Origin: Fragilariopsis cylindrus CCMP1102
Taxonomy: Eukaryota > Bacillariophyta > Bacillariophyceae > Bacillariales > Bacillariaceae
Reading direction: 5' to 3'
Assembly: GCA_900095095.1 (NCBI GenBank)
Contig: FMBT01000460.1
Span: forward strand, 26,436 to 90,435
DNA length: 64,000 nt
The position numbers and the translations under genes are program-made. This document shows positions 44,412 to 56,938 of the stretch, one piece after another (positions within the stretch are counted from its first letter, which is position 1; the number at the start of each line of letters is the position of its first letter). The notes under the pieces were generated by a model. The model did no database searches. It was not told the DNA's origin and was given only the letters and a program-made list of their open reading frames with translations.

Positions 44412-45126
44412 CTAGATCATTTTATGATCCCTCTTAATCTTTTCATACTGTTCCGGATCTGCTATCTTGCCGAGTGGCTTCGATCTTGCCCATTCTTGAA
44501 TACGTTCTACCACACCATCTCCATTTTTCGTCTTCATTGCATCGGGTACGTCCAATCGTAACGTAATGACATTATAAATATCAATTGTCTCCATGTTCAC
44601 AAAATCTTCAAACTGATCTAATTCATTTTTATCCATTTTCAGAACATTCATACTGGCATATGTTCCTAATAATAGGTCTACCTCTACATCGTGGTTGTTG
44701 TGTTGATGAAAAGACAATTAAGACAAGAATGCAATGATATGAGAATAAGAAAGACGACAACGATGACGACGACAATCCTAATAAATAGTACCAAGAAACA
44801 CCAGACCGTCTCAAGTCAAAGAGACAAGAACTTACCTAGCCACCCTCTTTGCTTCGCACGATAGATCAAACGCTTTTGACGAGTAAAAAGATCGTCGACA
44901 GGAAGTTCGATGTGTTGACGGAATATTTCTTGAGACCTGGGTACGGCAATTTTTAGTAGTGCTTCTTCACTTTCTGAGAGAACTTGTACTTCTTCTCCGT
45001 ATCTCCACGATATCCTCGACGACCAATAGGAACAGGAAATGTTGCTGTAGTGGCGGCGGACGACAGTATCGGGCGGCGTGATAAAGATAAGGTTTTGTTG
45101 ACGATGAATCGGGATGATGAAATCAT
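44412..45126 (-). CDS. SDHAF2: Succinate dehydrogenase assembly factor 2 (SDHAF2/Sdh5), frameshifted
   Basis: Exon 2 (44683-44412) and exon 1 (45126-44836) join at RAKQRGWL|EVDLLLGTYA. The core reads ELPVDDLFTRQKRLIYRAKQ, RGWLEVDLLLG, LDQFEDFVNMETIDIYNVIT and WARSKPL, typical of SDHAF2, which helps attach FAD to the succinate dehydrogenase flavoprotein in the mitochondrial matrix. From the ATG at 45126 the presequence (MISSSRFIVNKTLSLSRRPI) is in a different frame from YGEEVQVLSESEEALLKI, so one base is missing between about 45010 and 45050. No other ATG was found in the core frame. The family call is firm; the exact N-terminus is not. Confidence 0.82.
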
Positions 45127-45570
45127 GGTGTGGAGAATGCTTTAACTTAACTGATTTCTTTCTTTCGAAGCTGATTTTAGTTAATGAAACGTTAGATTCT
45201 TGCGGTTGTTGTTAAATTTCTTACTGTTAGTTGTAAAAGACAATTTAACACTTTGTGTAATCTTATGTTACTTCGATGTTTGTGAATGCTCATGAGATGT
45301 CCATCATTGACGATTGACGCATCTCGTGTTATTTTTTTCATTCGAAGAAGTGAATTTTTTTTTGCCTTTCCAAGACTGACTCAGTGAGTCGCGGATGTGC
45401 ACGGTCTGTCTGTTTGCACTTTTTTTTTCCTTTGTCGTCGCCACTCACAAAAAACTTGAATTTCCGATTTGACCTTTTATTTTTACTGTTATGATGTTTC
45501 TCAATACATTTATTTTATTATTTCACTAATAAACTTCAAAGATAAAGTAGCTCACACAAACAACATTAAG
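45127..45570. other. Intergenic, divergent promoter (SDHAF2 / RRP15)
   Basis: AT-rich shared upstream region with poly-T runs near 45355 and 45421. The ORF extension upstream of 45571 is hydrophobic and not part of the RRP15 family. Confidence 0.4.
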
Positions 45571-46578
45571 ATGGCGAAGAAAGGAAAAAAACAAGCTGTA
45601 CCTGCGCTGGAAGAAGATCTTGATCGTTTTGCTGGCTCTAGTGATGAAGATGAGGAAATTATGAAACCACCTGCTCCCTCTGCATCAGAACAAGAAGATC
45701 AAAATCACGATGCGGATGAAGAGAATGATTCCGATGTGAGTGGAGAATTGCCGGATGACGACGACGAGTTTCCTCCTCAAGATGATGAATATCCGAACAA
45801 TTCAGAATCTAATGGAAAAGAAATTATTAAATACGAAGACGATGATTCTGATTCGAGCAGCATCGAGGAAGAGGAGGATGCTGCGACAAAAATGGCTAAC
45901 GCTATGGGTAGGATTCTAGGAACAACAGTAGACCCAAAAAAAACTCATACAACATCCGTTGTACTTGCCAAGACGGTTACACCGTTACAAAAATTACTGC
46001 ATAAAGAAAAAGAAGAACAAAAGGCAATGAAGGATAAACGTCAATCAAATCGGGAACGGAATCTTACGGCATTGCACATTCCTCTATCTATTGCAACAAC
46101 TAATACTATTGAATTGGGTGTTGGATTATCGATATCGAAGGAATTAGAACAAGAACGATTACATCGACGTGTGGCTACTCGTGGTGTGGTTGCACTTTTC
46201 AATGCTATTACTCAACATCAACGCTCCACCAACGATGCTGATACAACTAATGTGTCATCAAAAAGAAAAGCAGGCGAAACATCGAAATTGACAAAACATG
46301 GATTTTTAGATAAGATCAAAGCAGCTGCCGTGACAAAAGGAAGTGATAACACCAAAGAAATCGAAGGCGAAAAACCAACAGATATTGAGGATAAAAAAGA
46401 AAAGAAAAGTCCGTCATGGGGTGCATTGAAGGATGATTACATGCTTAACTCTAAAAAGTGGGACGAAGAATCGTCAGATGACGGATCAGAAAACTCTGAT
46501 AAAAGTGATGATGCAAAGGATAAAGATAAATCAAAAGGAAAACAACGGAAAAAACCACGTTTCAATAGCAAACGATAG
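45571..46578 (+). CDS. RRP15: Ribosomal RNA-processing protein 15 (RRP15)
   Basis: The preferred start is the ATG at 45571 (MAKKGKKQAVPALEEDLDRF), giving 335 residues. The open frame reaches 45469, but those residues look like non-coding hydrophobic sequence. After an acidic N-terminus come DAATKMANAMGRILGTTV, a Lys/Glu-rich helix, RLHRRVATRGVVALFNAITQ and WGALKDDYML. The ATRGVV(A/K)LFNA block is the mark of RRP15, a nucleolar factor for 60S maturation. The C-terminus is a Lys/Asp-rich tail ending KKPRFNSKR. There are no introns or frameshifts. Confidence 0.88.
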   Translation: MAKKGKKQAVPALEEDLDRFAGSSDEDEEIMKPPAPSASEQEDQNHDADEENDSDVSGELPDDDDEFPPQDDEYPNNSESNGKEIIKYEDDDSDSSSIEEEEDAATKMANAMGRILGTTVDPKKTHTTSVVLAKTVTPLQKLLHKEKEEQKAMKDKRQSNRERNLTALHIPLSIATTNTIELGVGLSISKELEQERLHRRVATRGVVALFNAITQHQRSTNDADTTNVSSKRKAGETSKLTKHGFLDKIKAAAVTKGSDNTKEIEGEKPTDIEDKKEKKSPSWGALKDDYMLNSKKWDEESSDDGSENSDKSDDAKDKDKSKGKQRKKPRFNSKR

Positions 46579-46761
46579 AATGATATTGAACTAATTGAAA
46601 CGTTTGTGAAAGAAAATGCTGTATTGGATTATCTTGCAAGCTATAGAATTTAAGAAGTAAATGATTGATAAATATAATAAAATATTTATATTTAACATGT
46701 CGTTTAATGTACAATATTTGTTGAAATCTATTAACAGACTAATATTCCTCTTCGAATTTTG

Positions 46762-49111
46762 TTACGCTGCTTGGTCAGTTTCATATTGATATGCTCCATG
46801 ATTCGAGACAGTATTACTATCTCCGTATAAATTTGAAATCAAATCATCATACGCTTCTTCAATTTTGTGCTTTCTCAATGACATCTTGGGCGTAATCATA
46901 TTGTTAGCAGCAGTGAAGGGAGCAACGAAAGCCCAATCTTTTGGTATCTCAAATTTCTTTAATGATTGCAGCTTTCCAGGATTTCGTTATCAATCAAATT
47001 TGTTACACGCTCATCGTTCACAATTGAATGTCTGGTATATCATCTTTCAAGTCAAATTCTTGGCGAATAGCATCCCATTCTGGTACTATTAGAGCTATAT
47101 TGTAGGGTCTATTCGCTCCAACTAAGACAACCTGACAAATAAATCGGCTCATACCAAGAGCATTCTCCACTGGTGCTGGGACTATATATTTTCCATTCTC
47201 TAGTTTATATTGCTCTTTGATACGACCAGTAACACTGACCCAACCATCCAAGTCCATTTTCCCCATATCACCAGTATGGAACCTGAAATATTGAAAACAT
47301 CGACAGAGAAGAGAATAAAAAAGTGATTAGGAGAGATACGACTTATACAGTTAGCTCATACATTATTCAGATTATCATACACTCACATTCTAGATTTCCC
47401 ATCTGGTGCAGTAGTAATTACTTCCTTGGTTGCCTCTGGATTTTTGTGATATCCTCTCATAACATTTGGTCCTACACAACAAATTTCCCCTTCCTCGCCT
47501 GGGGGCAATTCGTTCCCATCTTTATCTACAATATAAACTGTTACGCCCGGGATAGATTTTCCGACACTTCCAATTGATCGCCTTCCTGGAGAATTGAGAG
47601 TAATGATTGGACTTGTTTCAGTGAGACCATAGCCCTCTAACACTGAAATTCCAATCGCATCCATAAACAGTAGTACTTTGGTGACATGCTGCACCCGCGA
47701 CACATCCATATCGAAGTTGACCTCCAAATCGATCACGGATTTTCGAAATAACGATTTTGTCTAACAATCGAATTTGATAAGGTCAACGTAACCTAGAGGC
47801 CCACGCTCACCTCGTTGGAATTGAGCATTTTTACTGCCAATTTGAATCGCATTGGTTAGTAGTGTATCTTGTACGTAATGTCCAGACTTCATTTTATTCT
47901 GAACGCCATCATAATCTTTTTGTAAAGGGTTGGAACCGCAAATAGAACAGTAGGCTTGACAAGCTGTAGATCCTCTAACAGGAATGGCACACCCCTGCAA
48001 ATTCCACAACTTGCACCAAATGCCATTCCCATCCAAAGCTCTACCGTCTGACCATACGAATGAGCCCATGGTAAAAATGCAAGAGTCCGGGATGACTCGT
48101 CGAGCAAATCGTAGGGATTCTTTGACATCGATCTTCCCCCTTTGACGTTTGATACGACATTACTATGTGTCAATTCCACACCTTTTGGTAGTCCAGTTGT
48201 TCCACTTGTATATATTAGATTGCAAGATCTTCTTCGCACGGAGGCGTCCGTTGTTCTACCAATGTATAACCGTGAATGCGTCCCAGTACTGTCTGGTATC
48301 CATACTCTTCGTCATCTTTAGCATCGAAACAAAGAGTCGAATGGACTTGGGGTGTCATTGGAAGAACCTCTTTGGTAAAACGATCAAAAATTTCCTAGTG
48401 GAACAAAATACTACGGACGCAGACGAATCATTCAATATGTAAGTCCAATCGGATGGATTTTGTGCTTCGTAAAGCGGTACGAGAGTTGTGTTGAGAGAAT
48501 ATGCAGCGGCTGCTAGCATTGCCCATTCTGGGGAATTATTTGAAATGATACCAATTTTATCGTACTGTTCGACGCCTAAACGACAGAAGATAAATAAATT
48601 GAAAATGAGAGTGACATAATTGTGTTTCCTTCTTCTATGTATGTAGTTAAAACCATCACTTACCAAGATTCTTCAGGACTGCACGGCATTCCTGAACCTT
48701 TCTTCCGAAGTCTTCGTATTTCATATATTCGTATTGACCTCTGGCTTCGTTGTATGTACCATACAAAGGATTCTCCGAATAAGCCTTCAGTAAAGAGAGA
48801 GAAAAGAAGAAAACATAAAAACGCGTGAGGGGAGGGTGTGCATTCTATACACCTAGTATTCCGCATCACACAGCCTCTCTCAATCCAGAAACAAAGATAC
48901 TCACGTTGCATGCGACTTCTTGCAGTTCATGGAGCGTTTTAAATTCGATGAATTCTTTATTCTTTTGCAATTCCTTTCTAGATGTCACAAGGTTCGTCGT
49001 CGTCGTCGTCATCGCCGAGAGGCTACATCTGATATCATTTGCTCTTAAGTTACGTCGAAGCAAAAGCTTTCGACCAACTGAGATGATGCTGGTATCGAGA
49101 CGAAGCATCAT
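46762..49111 (-). CDS. Long-chain acyl-CoA synthetase paralogue 1, multiply frameshifted
   Basis: Exons are 49111-48905, 48784-48664, 48575-47397 and 47282-46762. The domain order is that of AMP-forming acyl-CoA synthetases: [20 protein letters not shown] (ATP loop), [40 protein letters not shown] and [14 protein letters not shown]. At least seven frame changes occur (near 48390, 48226, 47920, 47764, 47690, 47040 and 46970), yet the protein sequence continues across each. It therefore looks like either a poorly polished gene or a very young pseudogene. It is a close paralogue of the gene at 51385-53742 and shares its last two intron positions. The first intron (after HELQEVACN) is absent there. 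The enzyme activates long-chain fatty acids with CoA. Confidence 0.75.
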
Positions 49112-49719
49112 ATTGTTTTCCTTTTTCCTTTCTTTGTTTTTCTTTCTGTGTCTTTAACTTCAACGGTCATCAAGATGTTCTTTGTCTTCTACGGTTATCA
49201 ATCAAGATATTCTAAATGTAGCAAATTGAGTACAGTATTTCATGTAAAAAAATTCTACCTACTGCTTCTCATAAAAACCTTGATTTGTGCATGTCAACCG
49301 AAGTAAGTAAGAATAATGGTGTCAAAAGATGCCATCATGATGATTTCCTTTCACACTTTCGCTAATTTTCAATCGTGCTTACTAACATAATATGAGACTA
49401 TTTCAGGCCAGGTAACATCACATACACGGTAAACAACAATAAACAAGAAACACATATTCAATATAAAGAGACGCAACATTCAAACAAAAATTCTTGAATT
49501 CGATCACAGACGAAACATCGACATTCGACATCAATAAGACATCGGCAATGGCAATAAGAGATTCTGTGACATTTAAGGTTATTGTTTAACTACTGATTTA
49601 AAATAAGCGCTTCGTTCATCAATATTGAATATCTCAGAACTCAAAATCTCAAAAACTCAAAACAATACATCACAGAATTATTTATTCAATCTCCTGACAA
49701 ATAATTCAACATCACCATC
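49112..49719. other. Intergenic, divergent promoter
   Basis: This lies between the acyl-CoA synthetase 1 start and the cystinosin-like gene. GAGTACAGTATT lies near 49229. No gene is seen. Confidence 0.4.
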
Positions 49720-51145
49720 ATGATGACAATCGAGAACGAAAATAATGGAGATATCGTACCTGATCGATCTTCCAATAACGGCAGCATAATGAAAAAAATC
49801 CAACAAATATTGACATTTTTCATACCTATTACAGATGAAACTGGTTCAAGAAAGTCTGTTGCAGCAGGTTTGTCTACGATTTTTGTGGTTGGGACGGGTA
49901 TCGGATTATTAACTCCTAAAAATCCAGCGTTAACTCCTCCCTATCAAAGCATTAGTGCAGCAATTGGGTATATTTATTTCTTGGTAAGCCTTCATCTTTC
50001 TTTCTTCTTCTGAGTCAAACGTAACGACGCCACGCATCGGGAATATACAATACAGTATTTATTCTCAACGACTCGATTGTATCTTCTTCTTCTTTTTTTT
50101 CATTTATGGCTAGTCGTGGAGGTGAGTCTAGAATGCGAGTACCGTGATGATAGTATTAGTACCTTTTAGTTTTATCTCAGAACAATAATTAAACCTCCTT
50201 TTGGTTTCTTGAATTGTCAACGTTCTTTATCAACCCGTTACTTCTTTTTTGTGTCTAATTCGTGTATTTAATTGTTGCGAATAATTGCGGATGACGTTCT
50301 TCCCTTTCCAAAAACAGTATTTCCTTCTACCCACAAGTAATGAGCAACTTTCAGAGGCGCTCTACTGTCGGATTAAGTGCTGATTTTTGTGTCCTCAATG
50401 TTTGGGCTTCAGTTGTTATACGGCTTATAACGCCTCTTTTTTTTGGTCTGCCACAATAAAAGAATACTACAAGCAGCGGTATGGACCAGACGCAGAAATT
50501 ACAGTACAGTCCAACGATGTTGCATTTGCCATTCATGCTTTAATCCTATCTTCAATCACATTATCTCAAATAGCGTATTATGGTGATGAACCAGGGATTC
50601 GGTCAATAAAATTGTCAAAACCAACCATATTTATTATTGTTTCCATTTTGGGTGTTTGTGCTATGTATCCTTTATTAGTTATCACCCACCGAGGGAGAGA
50701 CAACGTTGGTTATGAGGATGATGATATAGGTAGATTTAATTGGCTGGATTATCTCTACATATTAAGTTTTGTGAAGATATTTATATCCCTTATCAAATAC
50801 ATCCCACAAGTGATTTTGAACTTTAAAAGAAAATCGACTGTTGGCTGGAGTATCTGGAATATATTGCTAGATTTTACTGGTGGAATGCTGAGTGATTTAC
50901 AGTTGTTTCTTGACTGTATTAATTTGCATGATTTCCGATCAATTACAAGAAATCTAGCAAAGTTTGGGCTAGGTTGGCTGTCGATCATTTTCGATATTAT
51001 TTTTTTGGTGCAGCATTACTGCCTTTATTCTTCCCAGGCAGCTTACGATACAGCAGAAGACACAGTACAAAGTAATCAAAATGAATCATTATTACCAGCA
51101 GCAGATATCGATGTTGCCAACGAATGCGGAGAAGAGGAATTGTAG
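49720..51145 (+). CDS. Cystinosin-like PQ-loop lysosomal/vacuolar transporter
   Basis: Exons are 49720-49983, an inferred 8-nt micro-exon 50114-50121 and 50318-51145. Splicing gives GYIYFL-SW-SISFYPQVMSNF, exactly the first PQ-loop of cystinosin; without the micro-exon this motif is lost. The second PQ block reads IKYIPQVILNFKRKSTVGWS, then NILLDFTGGMLSDLQL. Seven membrane segments are expected and the tail is acidic. One base is missing near 50402: the frame reads ADFCVLNV, and the next frame continues LGFSCYTAYNASFFW. With that base the total is 366 residues. Cystinosin exports cystine from lysosomes with H+. The gene sits between two acyl-CoA synthetase paralogues on the other strand. Confidence 0.83.
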
Positions 51146-51384
51146 GAAGAAGGAGGTCCTTTGTCTGAACCAGCACAACCACAAACTATCTTCGTTTGAA
51201 TAGTAACGAACAACTTGTTCATCTGGTATCATATTCTACATGAAAAATTAGAAGCAAAATTAATTTTTACTATAGAGAGCAAGTTAAGGTACAAATTATT
51301 AATAATATTATAGAATCATGTATGTTCAAGCGTTAAAGCTACGAAATAAAGAAGTGTGCAAATTGTGTAGCTAGCTCAAAAGTT

Positions 51385-53742
51385 TTAGGCAGCTTCTCTG
51401 ATATGCCCATCGGCAGCCTCTGTTACGATTGGGTCATCATCATACATATGTGAAATCAATTCCTCGTACGCATCCATGACGACGTGCCGTCTAATAGACA
51501 TTTTGGGCGTCAGCATGTTATTAGCAGCAGTGAAGGGAGCAACAAACGCCCAATTTTTCGGTATTTCAAATCTCTTCAATTTGTCACAGCTCTGGATTAT
51601 TTCGTTGTCAATTAAATCCTTCAGTTTAGAATCATTTGTAAGTTCTTCATCAGTTACATCATCTTTGATGCCAAGTTCTATGCGAATGGCAGGCCATTCG
51701 GGTACAAGAAGAGCAACATTGTGTGATCTGTTGGCTCCACACAATATAACCTGATTAATGAAACGGCTCATACCAATGGCACTCTCAATCGGCGAAGGTA
51801 CGACGTATTTGCCATTCTCAAGCTTGTACTGTTCCTTAATACGACCAGTAACACTGACCCAACCATCCAAGTCCATTTTCCCCATATCACCAGTATGGAA
51901 CCTGACAGAATGGTATCGTATCAACAGGAAATTATCAGCGATTAAAATTAGGAAGAACTTATGAGAAAAATGATGACTATCATTTCCTAGACGTGCACTA
52001 TACATCACGTAGCATATTATTCAGATGAAACTTACATTCTCGATTTTCCGTCCGGCGCAATGCTAATAACCTCGTCTGTAGCTTCCTGATTATTGTAGTA
52101 TCCCTTCATTACATTGGGCCCAGCACAACAAATTTCACCAATCTTGCCAGGAGCGACTGCATTGCCACGTTCATCCACAATATAAACAGTGACACCACCG
52201 ATTGCCCTCCCTACACTTCCAATTGTTCTATTTTCTGGAACATTAAGCGTAACGATTGGACTTGTTTCTGTCAGACCATAACCTTCACAGATCGGGATTC
52301 CAATTGAATCCATGAAGCTTACAACCTCTGCTGGGCAGGCAGCTCCACCAGAAAATGCAATCTGTAAGTTACCTCCAAAACGACCGCGAATTTTTGACAA
52401 TACGAGCTTATCAAGCACACTAAATTTGATCCGTTCAAAGGTGTTGAATTTAGGTCCCAGTCCTTTGTCCGATGCAGCCTTAGCTTCACCCATCTTCAAT
52501 GCATTTTTCATTAATTTTTTACGTAGAGGAGGTGCCGATTCCATCAAATTATGTACACCGTCATACACTTTTTTATACAACGTAGGAACAGAAAATAAAT
52601 TTGTAGGTTTAACAAGTTGTAAGTCTTCCAAAATTACGGGAACACCACGACAAATTCCCATGGATGCTCCACTAGACATGAGTGACCACAACTCGCACGT
52701 TTGTCCGTAACTGTGTGCCCACGGTAAAAATGAAAGGGATCGATCTGATTCTTTGACAAATTCTTTGGGGTCTTCTACTAAGCTTCTAGTTGCTCCCTTT
52801 ATATTAGAACAAAAGTTCCTATTTGTCAATTCCACACCTTTTGGTCGACCAGTAGTTCCACTAGTATATATAAGACCAGCAAGATCTCCAGGAACTGGTG
52901 CTTTAATTAAGGAACCGGTGTCATCGATATCACTATTAGAAAGCACCGTTTGAAAGGCATGAGGGTCTCCTAATGGTGCATCCAAACAAAAAGACGCTTG
53001 TACGGTGGGCGTAGATGGTAGGACTTCTCTTTGTACCCTGTCAAATATTTCTTGAGTAGCACAAAATACAGCACTAGAACCTGAATCGTTCAATATGTAT
53101 GTCCAATCTGAAGGTAATTGTGCCTCGTACATTGGTACAATAGCAGCCTTCAAAGAGTATGCAGCTGCTGCAACAGTTGCCCACTCCCATCTATTATTTG
53201 AAATAATAGCAACCTTTCCATATTCCCCAACGCCTGTTTTGCAAAAGTTTATTAAAGTTTTGGAAAAAAGATACCAAAAATCTCTTTAGTGTGTGTGTAG
53301 AATACTTACTTTACTGAGCATAACTTTCCAAGGGGGATGAAGAAAATAAATACCGTCGACTGACTTATAATGTTTATTCTTATTTCCTCCTTTTCATTCA
53401 CTTACCCAGATCTTTAAGAAGGGAACGACATTGATTAACTTTTTGATTGTATTCAGCATATGTCATGAAAAGATACCTCTTAGATTCTTTGTCGAATGTT
53501 CCAAAAAGCTCATTATCCGCATATACCAATGTGCTATTCACTTGAAGTTCATGAAGCGTGTTGAAGATAACCATACCCTGATCATCTAAAATCCCAGCAC
53601 CTTGGAATTGCTTTTCTTGGTCGGACGTAATGAAACGACGAGTAGGAGTCGTCGTCGACGACGACAAAATCCCAACGGCACCGACGCGTCTGGTAGCAAC
53701 ATGACCACCCAACCTGGTTGTGCATGACAGAATTCTTTGCAT
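51385..53742 (-). CDS. Long-chain acyl-CoA synthetase paralogue 2
   Basis: There are three exons, 53742-53406, 53233-52036 and 51901-51385, totalling 2052 bp (683 residues) with all phases consistent. The start is Met at 53742: MQRILSCTTRLGGHVATRRV looks like a mitochondrial presequence, and the open frame before it is AT-rich leader. Motifs are [73 protein letters not shown] and [19 protein letters not shown]. It makes acyl-CoA from fatty acid, ATP and CoA by an acyl-AMP intermediate. The C-terminal GHIREAA is not a typical peroxisomal PTS1. Intact, unlike its neighbour paralogue. Confidence 0.9.
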
Positions 53743-54728
53743 GTTTTTTCTTTTTCTCTTTGTCTTTGATAGTAACTCAAGTGATATATATTTTAAATTT
53801 ATGTAAAGGTACAAATGTAAATGGTCGTCTTTCACTTTCTTCTTTACAGTATTGAGACTTTGTCGTTGTCGTTGTCGTTGTTCTCAATTGTGTGTGGAAA
53901 ATACGGAGACACAGAGCGTTGGAGGCAAATACGAAATACGACTTTCGTGGACATGATTTTTGTTCGATGGAATGGGTGGTCGGATGTTTTGATGTCAAAA
54001 AAAGTGATGGAGGCATTTTTTATGAGCATCACGACGATCAAGTGAAGGTTTCTGTTTTTAAGCTAAGGTTAATGATTAAGGCTTTGTTCTTTCAGAGCGA
54101 AGATTTTCGGTCGTGCATGCCAAAGAATAATTTCTTCATGATGCGATGCATCAATGAAGAAATTTATTGCAACAAAGCACTCCTACAGTATTTAAACATT
54201 ATTAAACAGTAACATGAAACATGATAAATATAAGTGAATGACTTAGCCAAAGAATCTTTTGTTAGTTCAGCAAAGACATCAAAACCACATCCATGATGAT
54301 CAAGGTGGATTCATCAAGATATTGGTTGCGTGAAGTATGTATGTCCCCGCAATGGATGCATGAATTGTATGATTACACATATATTTATGACTATGATACA
54401 TTGCCAAATGCAGATGAAGGACCCATGCTGCTGAAAAGACTGGGCAGAAACCCAGGTCAATACAGAGGTTACATACATCTAACGTTCCAACAACAGAAGA
54501 AAATGTTGTCTACTACTACTACTGTTACTACTATTCTATTTCTATTAATAGATGAATAACGAATTGATTTTGATCCTTTCATATAGATTCTCGGATAAAA
54601 TTCGGTTACTTATTCGTTGATAGATAATTCATATACTGATAAAGCAGAGCTATTGTTGGTGCTTTCTTTCATTTTGTCCTCTGCATCTTTGCTGACAGTC
54701 AAAAGTTGTCCGTACAAATCATTAATCT
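53743..54728. other. Intergenic region
   Basis: Nearly 1 kb without a supported gene. It has a (GTTGTC)n tract at about 53862-53882. ORFs at about 53821-54212 and 54293-54559 have no family similarity or consistent frame and are treated as chance. Confidence 0.4.
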
Positions 54729-56397
54729 TCACAAAGGATTTCTTCTTGCCATGTAGTGTCTTTGCTTATTGTTGGCTGAATGATAAATCAACTGTCTGGC
54801 AAAATTATCAGGATCCAAACTCACTAATCGTTGCATGTTACAGGCATGCCTTGCTGTAAATAAATTTAAACCACCCGACCAAAACTCTACATTACGAGGA
54901 TCTAGACCATCAAAATTGTAATGTGGTGAATCGAAGGGAGGTAAAAATCCCCCCAAACAAATTTCTGTATGCCATTCCCAAATTTGTTGACGTGTCCCCA
55001 TCCATCTGTGAGCCATCGAATAATAGAATTTGTTAGGTGTTATTAGCATAGAACAAAAAGGCAAATCGATACAAAGAAATACACGCATCGTCCATGTTCA
55101 CAGAGATATATCGTTCAATTCCATAATACACTATTGTTCAAAAAACCACAAGAAAAAGGATTAAGATTGAAACTTACCCTCCCTCGTTGTTAATATGATT
55201 GAATGATCCCGGTGACGGTCGACGATCCTTTCCAAAATATTTTTGAGTTCCACTCCAATGATCTGCCAGCGTTAGTCCCTTTTCATTATCACGTCCTCGT
55301 GGGCCACGCAATAACGTCACCCATCCAAGTTCCTTTAAATGACGTACACCTAATGCAATTATATTTGTTTCCCACAAAAATACTTTATCCGATCCTGGTG
55401 CTTTTGGTCTATTATCACTGGTAGCAAAATCTGATAAATGACAGCATGGTGTTGAATCAATATCAGGATGATCAGCAACAGGGACTGGATCCAGTTCCTG
55501 TTGTGTACCAAACATGTGTTCGTCCAGCAACACTTCTACCCTCATCAGACCAGGATAACATCGCTTGAGTTGTTCCTTTGTGAGTGGACCGTGGAAATTT
55601 TTCAATTGCTCATTCGAAACTTCGTCCGGTGCTGTTTCTCGTAATTTGTACAGTGTTCGTGTCATGGATAAATAATTATCGACTATACCACTGTTATAAT
55701 CATTCATCTTCAAAATTTAAAAATAAATCATAGTCGAATAAATTATCCTTCACCACAAATCGATGCTGCCGTGCCAGGCCGAGTGTATTATGCCATAATT
55801 TAGCATCGGCTTATCTCTTTTTTCTGGATCATAGGAAGTTGGTGCTGCATTATCCCAAAATCGAATATGGACATTAGAAGGGAATTCCTTTCTTACAATG
55901 TCCTGTCTTGTCATGGTATAATGTGAAACAATATAGACATCGACGAGGTAGCCACTATCAATCATAGAAATGACACCTTCTTTGACGACGGGGACTAAGG
56001 TTTTCATCAGTCGATCAAATCCCCTTGTGGTCGCCCGTGTTCCCTTATCATATTCAGATAGTGTGGTGACTGTGTAAAGAATACGTAGGGGTTTAGTTTT
56101 GTCGTTGTCGTCGGTACTCCTTGTCGTCTCCTCCTCGAGCAACAATCTCCTTCTTTCCAAAAACATCGGGTCATCACTATTATTTAATAATGTGGCAGTA
56201 GTAGTAGTAGCATTATCGGTGATGAAATTGTCGACGTCAGTTGTCACAGCTTGACTACTACTATCTTCCAGTGTTTCATTTAAGAAATAGCTCGTAGACG
56301 TAGAGATTGTTTCTGCAGGAAGACTACAGTAAATCGCAAAATGGGATATACAAATAATGAATAGCGAAAACTTCGGCATGCTACTGCGGGATATCAT
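54729..56397 (-). CDS. Secretory glycosyltransferase-like protein, unknown family, frameshifted
   Basis: Exon 1 (56397-55178) and exon 2 (55005-54729) join at NHINNEGG|WMGTRQQIWEWH across a 172-bp intron. The N-terminus has a signal peptide or anchor (MPKFSLFIICISHFAIYC). Conserved-looking blocks are PLRILYTVTTLSEYDKGTRA, LVDVYIVSHYTM, LWHNTLGLARQHRFVVKDNL, YDLFLNFEDD, FHGPLTKEQLKRCYPGLMRV, KVFLWETNIIALGVRHLKEL and WSGGLNLFTARHA. Two indels (near 55806 and 55715) shift the frame. The FEDD motif within a hydrophobic strand resembles the DxD metal site of glycosyltransferases. I cannot name a family, so the function is tentative. Confidence 0.5.
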
Positions 56398-56938
56398 TAT
56401 AATATTTTTCGTCCTCCTCGACTGACTGATTGGCTCCTGAGGTTATATACTAATGAAATAGGAATGTATGGTCTACACGTAAAAAGACAAATACGGGAGG
56501 TGGTTTAATACAATACTTCGTTCAAAAAAAAAGTTCAATTTAATATTATATATCAAAAAAATAATGACATTGTATGAATATCCTCACACGTTGACACTGC
56601 GCTACAGTATCCGAATCCGAAGGAAGTCAATTAAGGGGTGTTCAGTGTACCAGGTTTATTACGCACAAAAATGAAAAATGAGGGAAAACTGATGCATACA
56701 GTAAATCCGGAACAAAATATGCATTGTTTATAATTCTACACATTTTGTACTGAGTCTTGTCATTGTCCTGTAATCAACCCCAAAACGCTACTTTACAAAT
56801 TTTTTTATGACCCTTTTAATTACTAACTATCAATTACTACTGTTGCCTATTCGCATTTGTAATTTAATTCTTCCAATTCCATCGTGTTGCTTTTTATTTA
56901 AAGGACCATTGTCTGTCGAATATAAGAACTGAACCATC
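56398..56938. other. Intergenic, divergent promoter
   Basis: AT-rich region between the glycosyltransferase-like gene and the GRAB golgin. CTACAGTA occurs near 56603. No gene is seen. Confidence 0.4.

Noticed and set aside
45469-45570. N-terminal extension of RRP15
   Set aside because: Hydrophobic and AT-rich, absent from the family; the ATG at 45571 gives the usual Lys-rich start.
53821-54559. Short ORFs in the gap before the glycosyltransferase-like gene
   Set aside because: They overlap in several frames, have unremarkable composition and match no family.
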